Assembly (NCBI GenBank): GCA_031288575.1
Contig: JAITRD010000015.1
Location: 1 to 5,197 of the forward strand
Direction of reading: 5' to 3'
Length of the DNA stretch: 5,197 nt
Source of the DNA: Treponema sp.
GTDB taxonomy: Bacteria > Spirochaetota > Spirochaetia > Treponematales > Breznakiellaceae
A program made the position numbers and the translations under genes. The notes beneath the pieces were generated by a model that did no database searches, was not told the DNA's origin, and saw only the letters and a program-made list of their open reading frames with translations. This document shows positions 5,062-5,197 of this stretch, in pieces (position 1 is the first letter of the stretch; every line of letters begins with the position of its first letter).

Positions 5062-5197
5062 AGAAAACAGACGGAGAGGAAAAAAGGAAAGATGCTCGTA
5101 ATTCCTTATAATACAATGAATTTGGGGGGGCGGCGCCCCCCCGCCGGCGGTGGGGGTGGGGGTTTGTGGGGGGGGTGTTGTGTTTTTTTGTTTTGTT
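5062..5197. other. Low-complexity tail, possible contig-end artefact
   Basis: TATAAT (5107-5112) is an isolated -10-like match without a -35. Beyond it lies a perfect hairpin GGGGGGGC-GGC-GCCCCCCC (5124-5138 plus the rest of the C-run to 5142). From 5121 to the end there is not a single A, and the last 50 bases are almost only G and T. Such a composition right after a strong GC hairpin suggests sequencing or assembly error rather than natural sequence. Confidence 0.55.

Overview
The window looks like chromosomal DNA from a spirochete, most likely an insect-gut-type Treponema relative. This is inference from three things: lipoproteins with relaxed lipoboxes and Gly/Asn/Ser-rich tethers, the style of the XRE regulator, and codon use of roughly balanced base composition with GC-richer enzyme genes. 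No 16S rRNA or other marker is present, so the assignment rests on gene style alone.

Left part, minus strand (1-1998): two lipoprotein genes lie head to tail. The downstream one runs off the left edge (1-668, C-terminus missing). The complete one (767-1918, 383 aa) has a consensus-like promoter and is followed by a good intrinsic terminator (706-747). The two proteins share short sequence blocks and look like distant tandem paralogues with beta-sandwich-like repeats. Their function is unknown.

Middle (1999-2213): an AT-rich divergent intergenic region. It holds four copies of a GCTAT(A/T)(A/G)G-type element arranged as two pairs, one over the lipoprotein promoter and one over the start region of the regulator. 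It also has a six-codon mini-ORF with a strong Shine-Dalgarno and a short repeat that recurs in front of the peptidase gene.

Plus strand (2214-4526): a probable three-gene transcription unit. It encodes a small XRE-family DNA-binding protein (121 aa), a creatininase-family metal-dependent amidohydrolase (255 aa) and an M42-family metallo-aminopeptidase (358 aa). Gaps are about 61 and 41 nt, and a hairpin follows the last stop. Together they could be a regulated cytoplasmic amide/peptide-hydrolysis module, with the regulator possibly also acting on the divergent lipoprotein gene. That link is inference.

Right part (4527-5197): no convincing gene. It contains a striking element with 34-bp near-perfect inverted arms enclosing two further hairpins (4598-4748, MITE-like or a structured RNA), an orphan intrinsic terminator (5039-5061), and an A-free G/T-rich tail that looks like a degraded contig end.

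No CRISPR array, tRNA, rRNA, transposase or recognisable defence system was found. The best candidates for something undescribed are the inverted-arm element and the divergent operator-like array.
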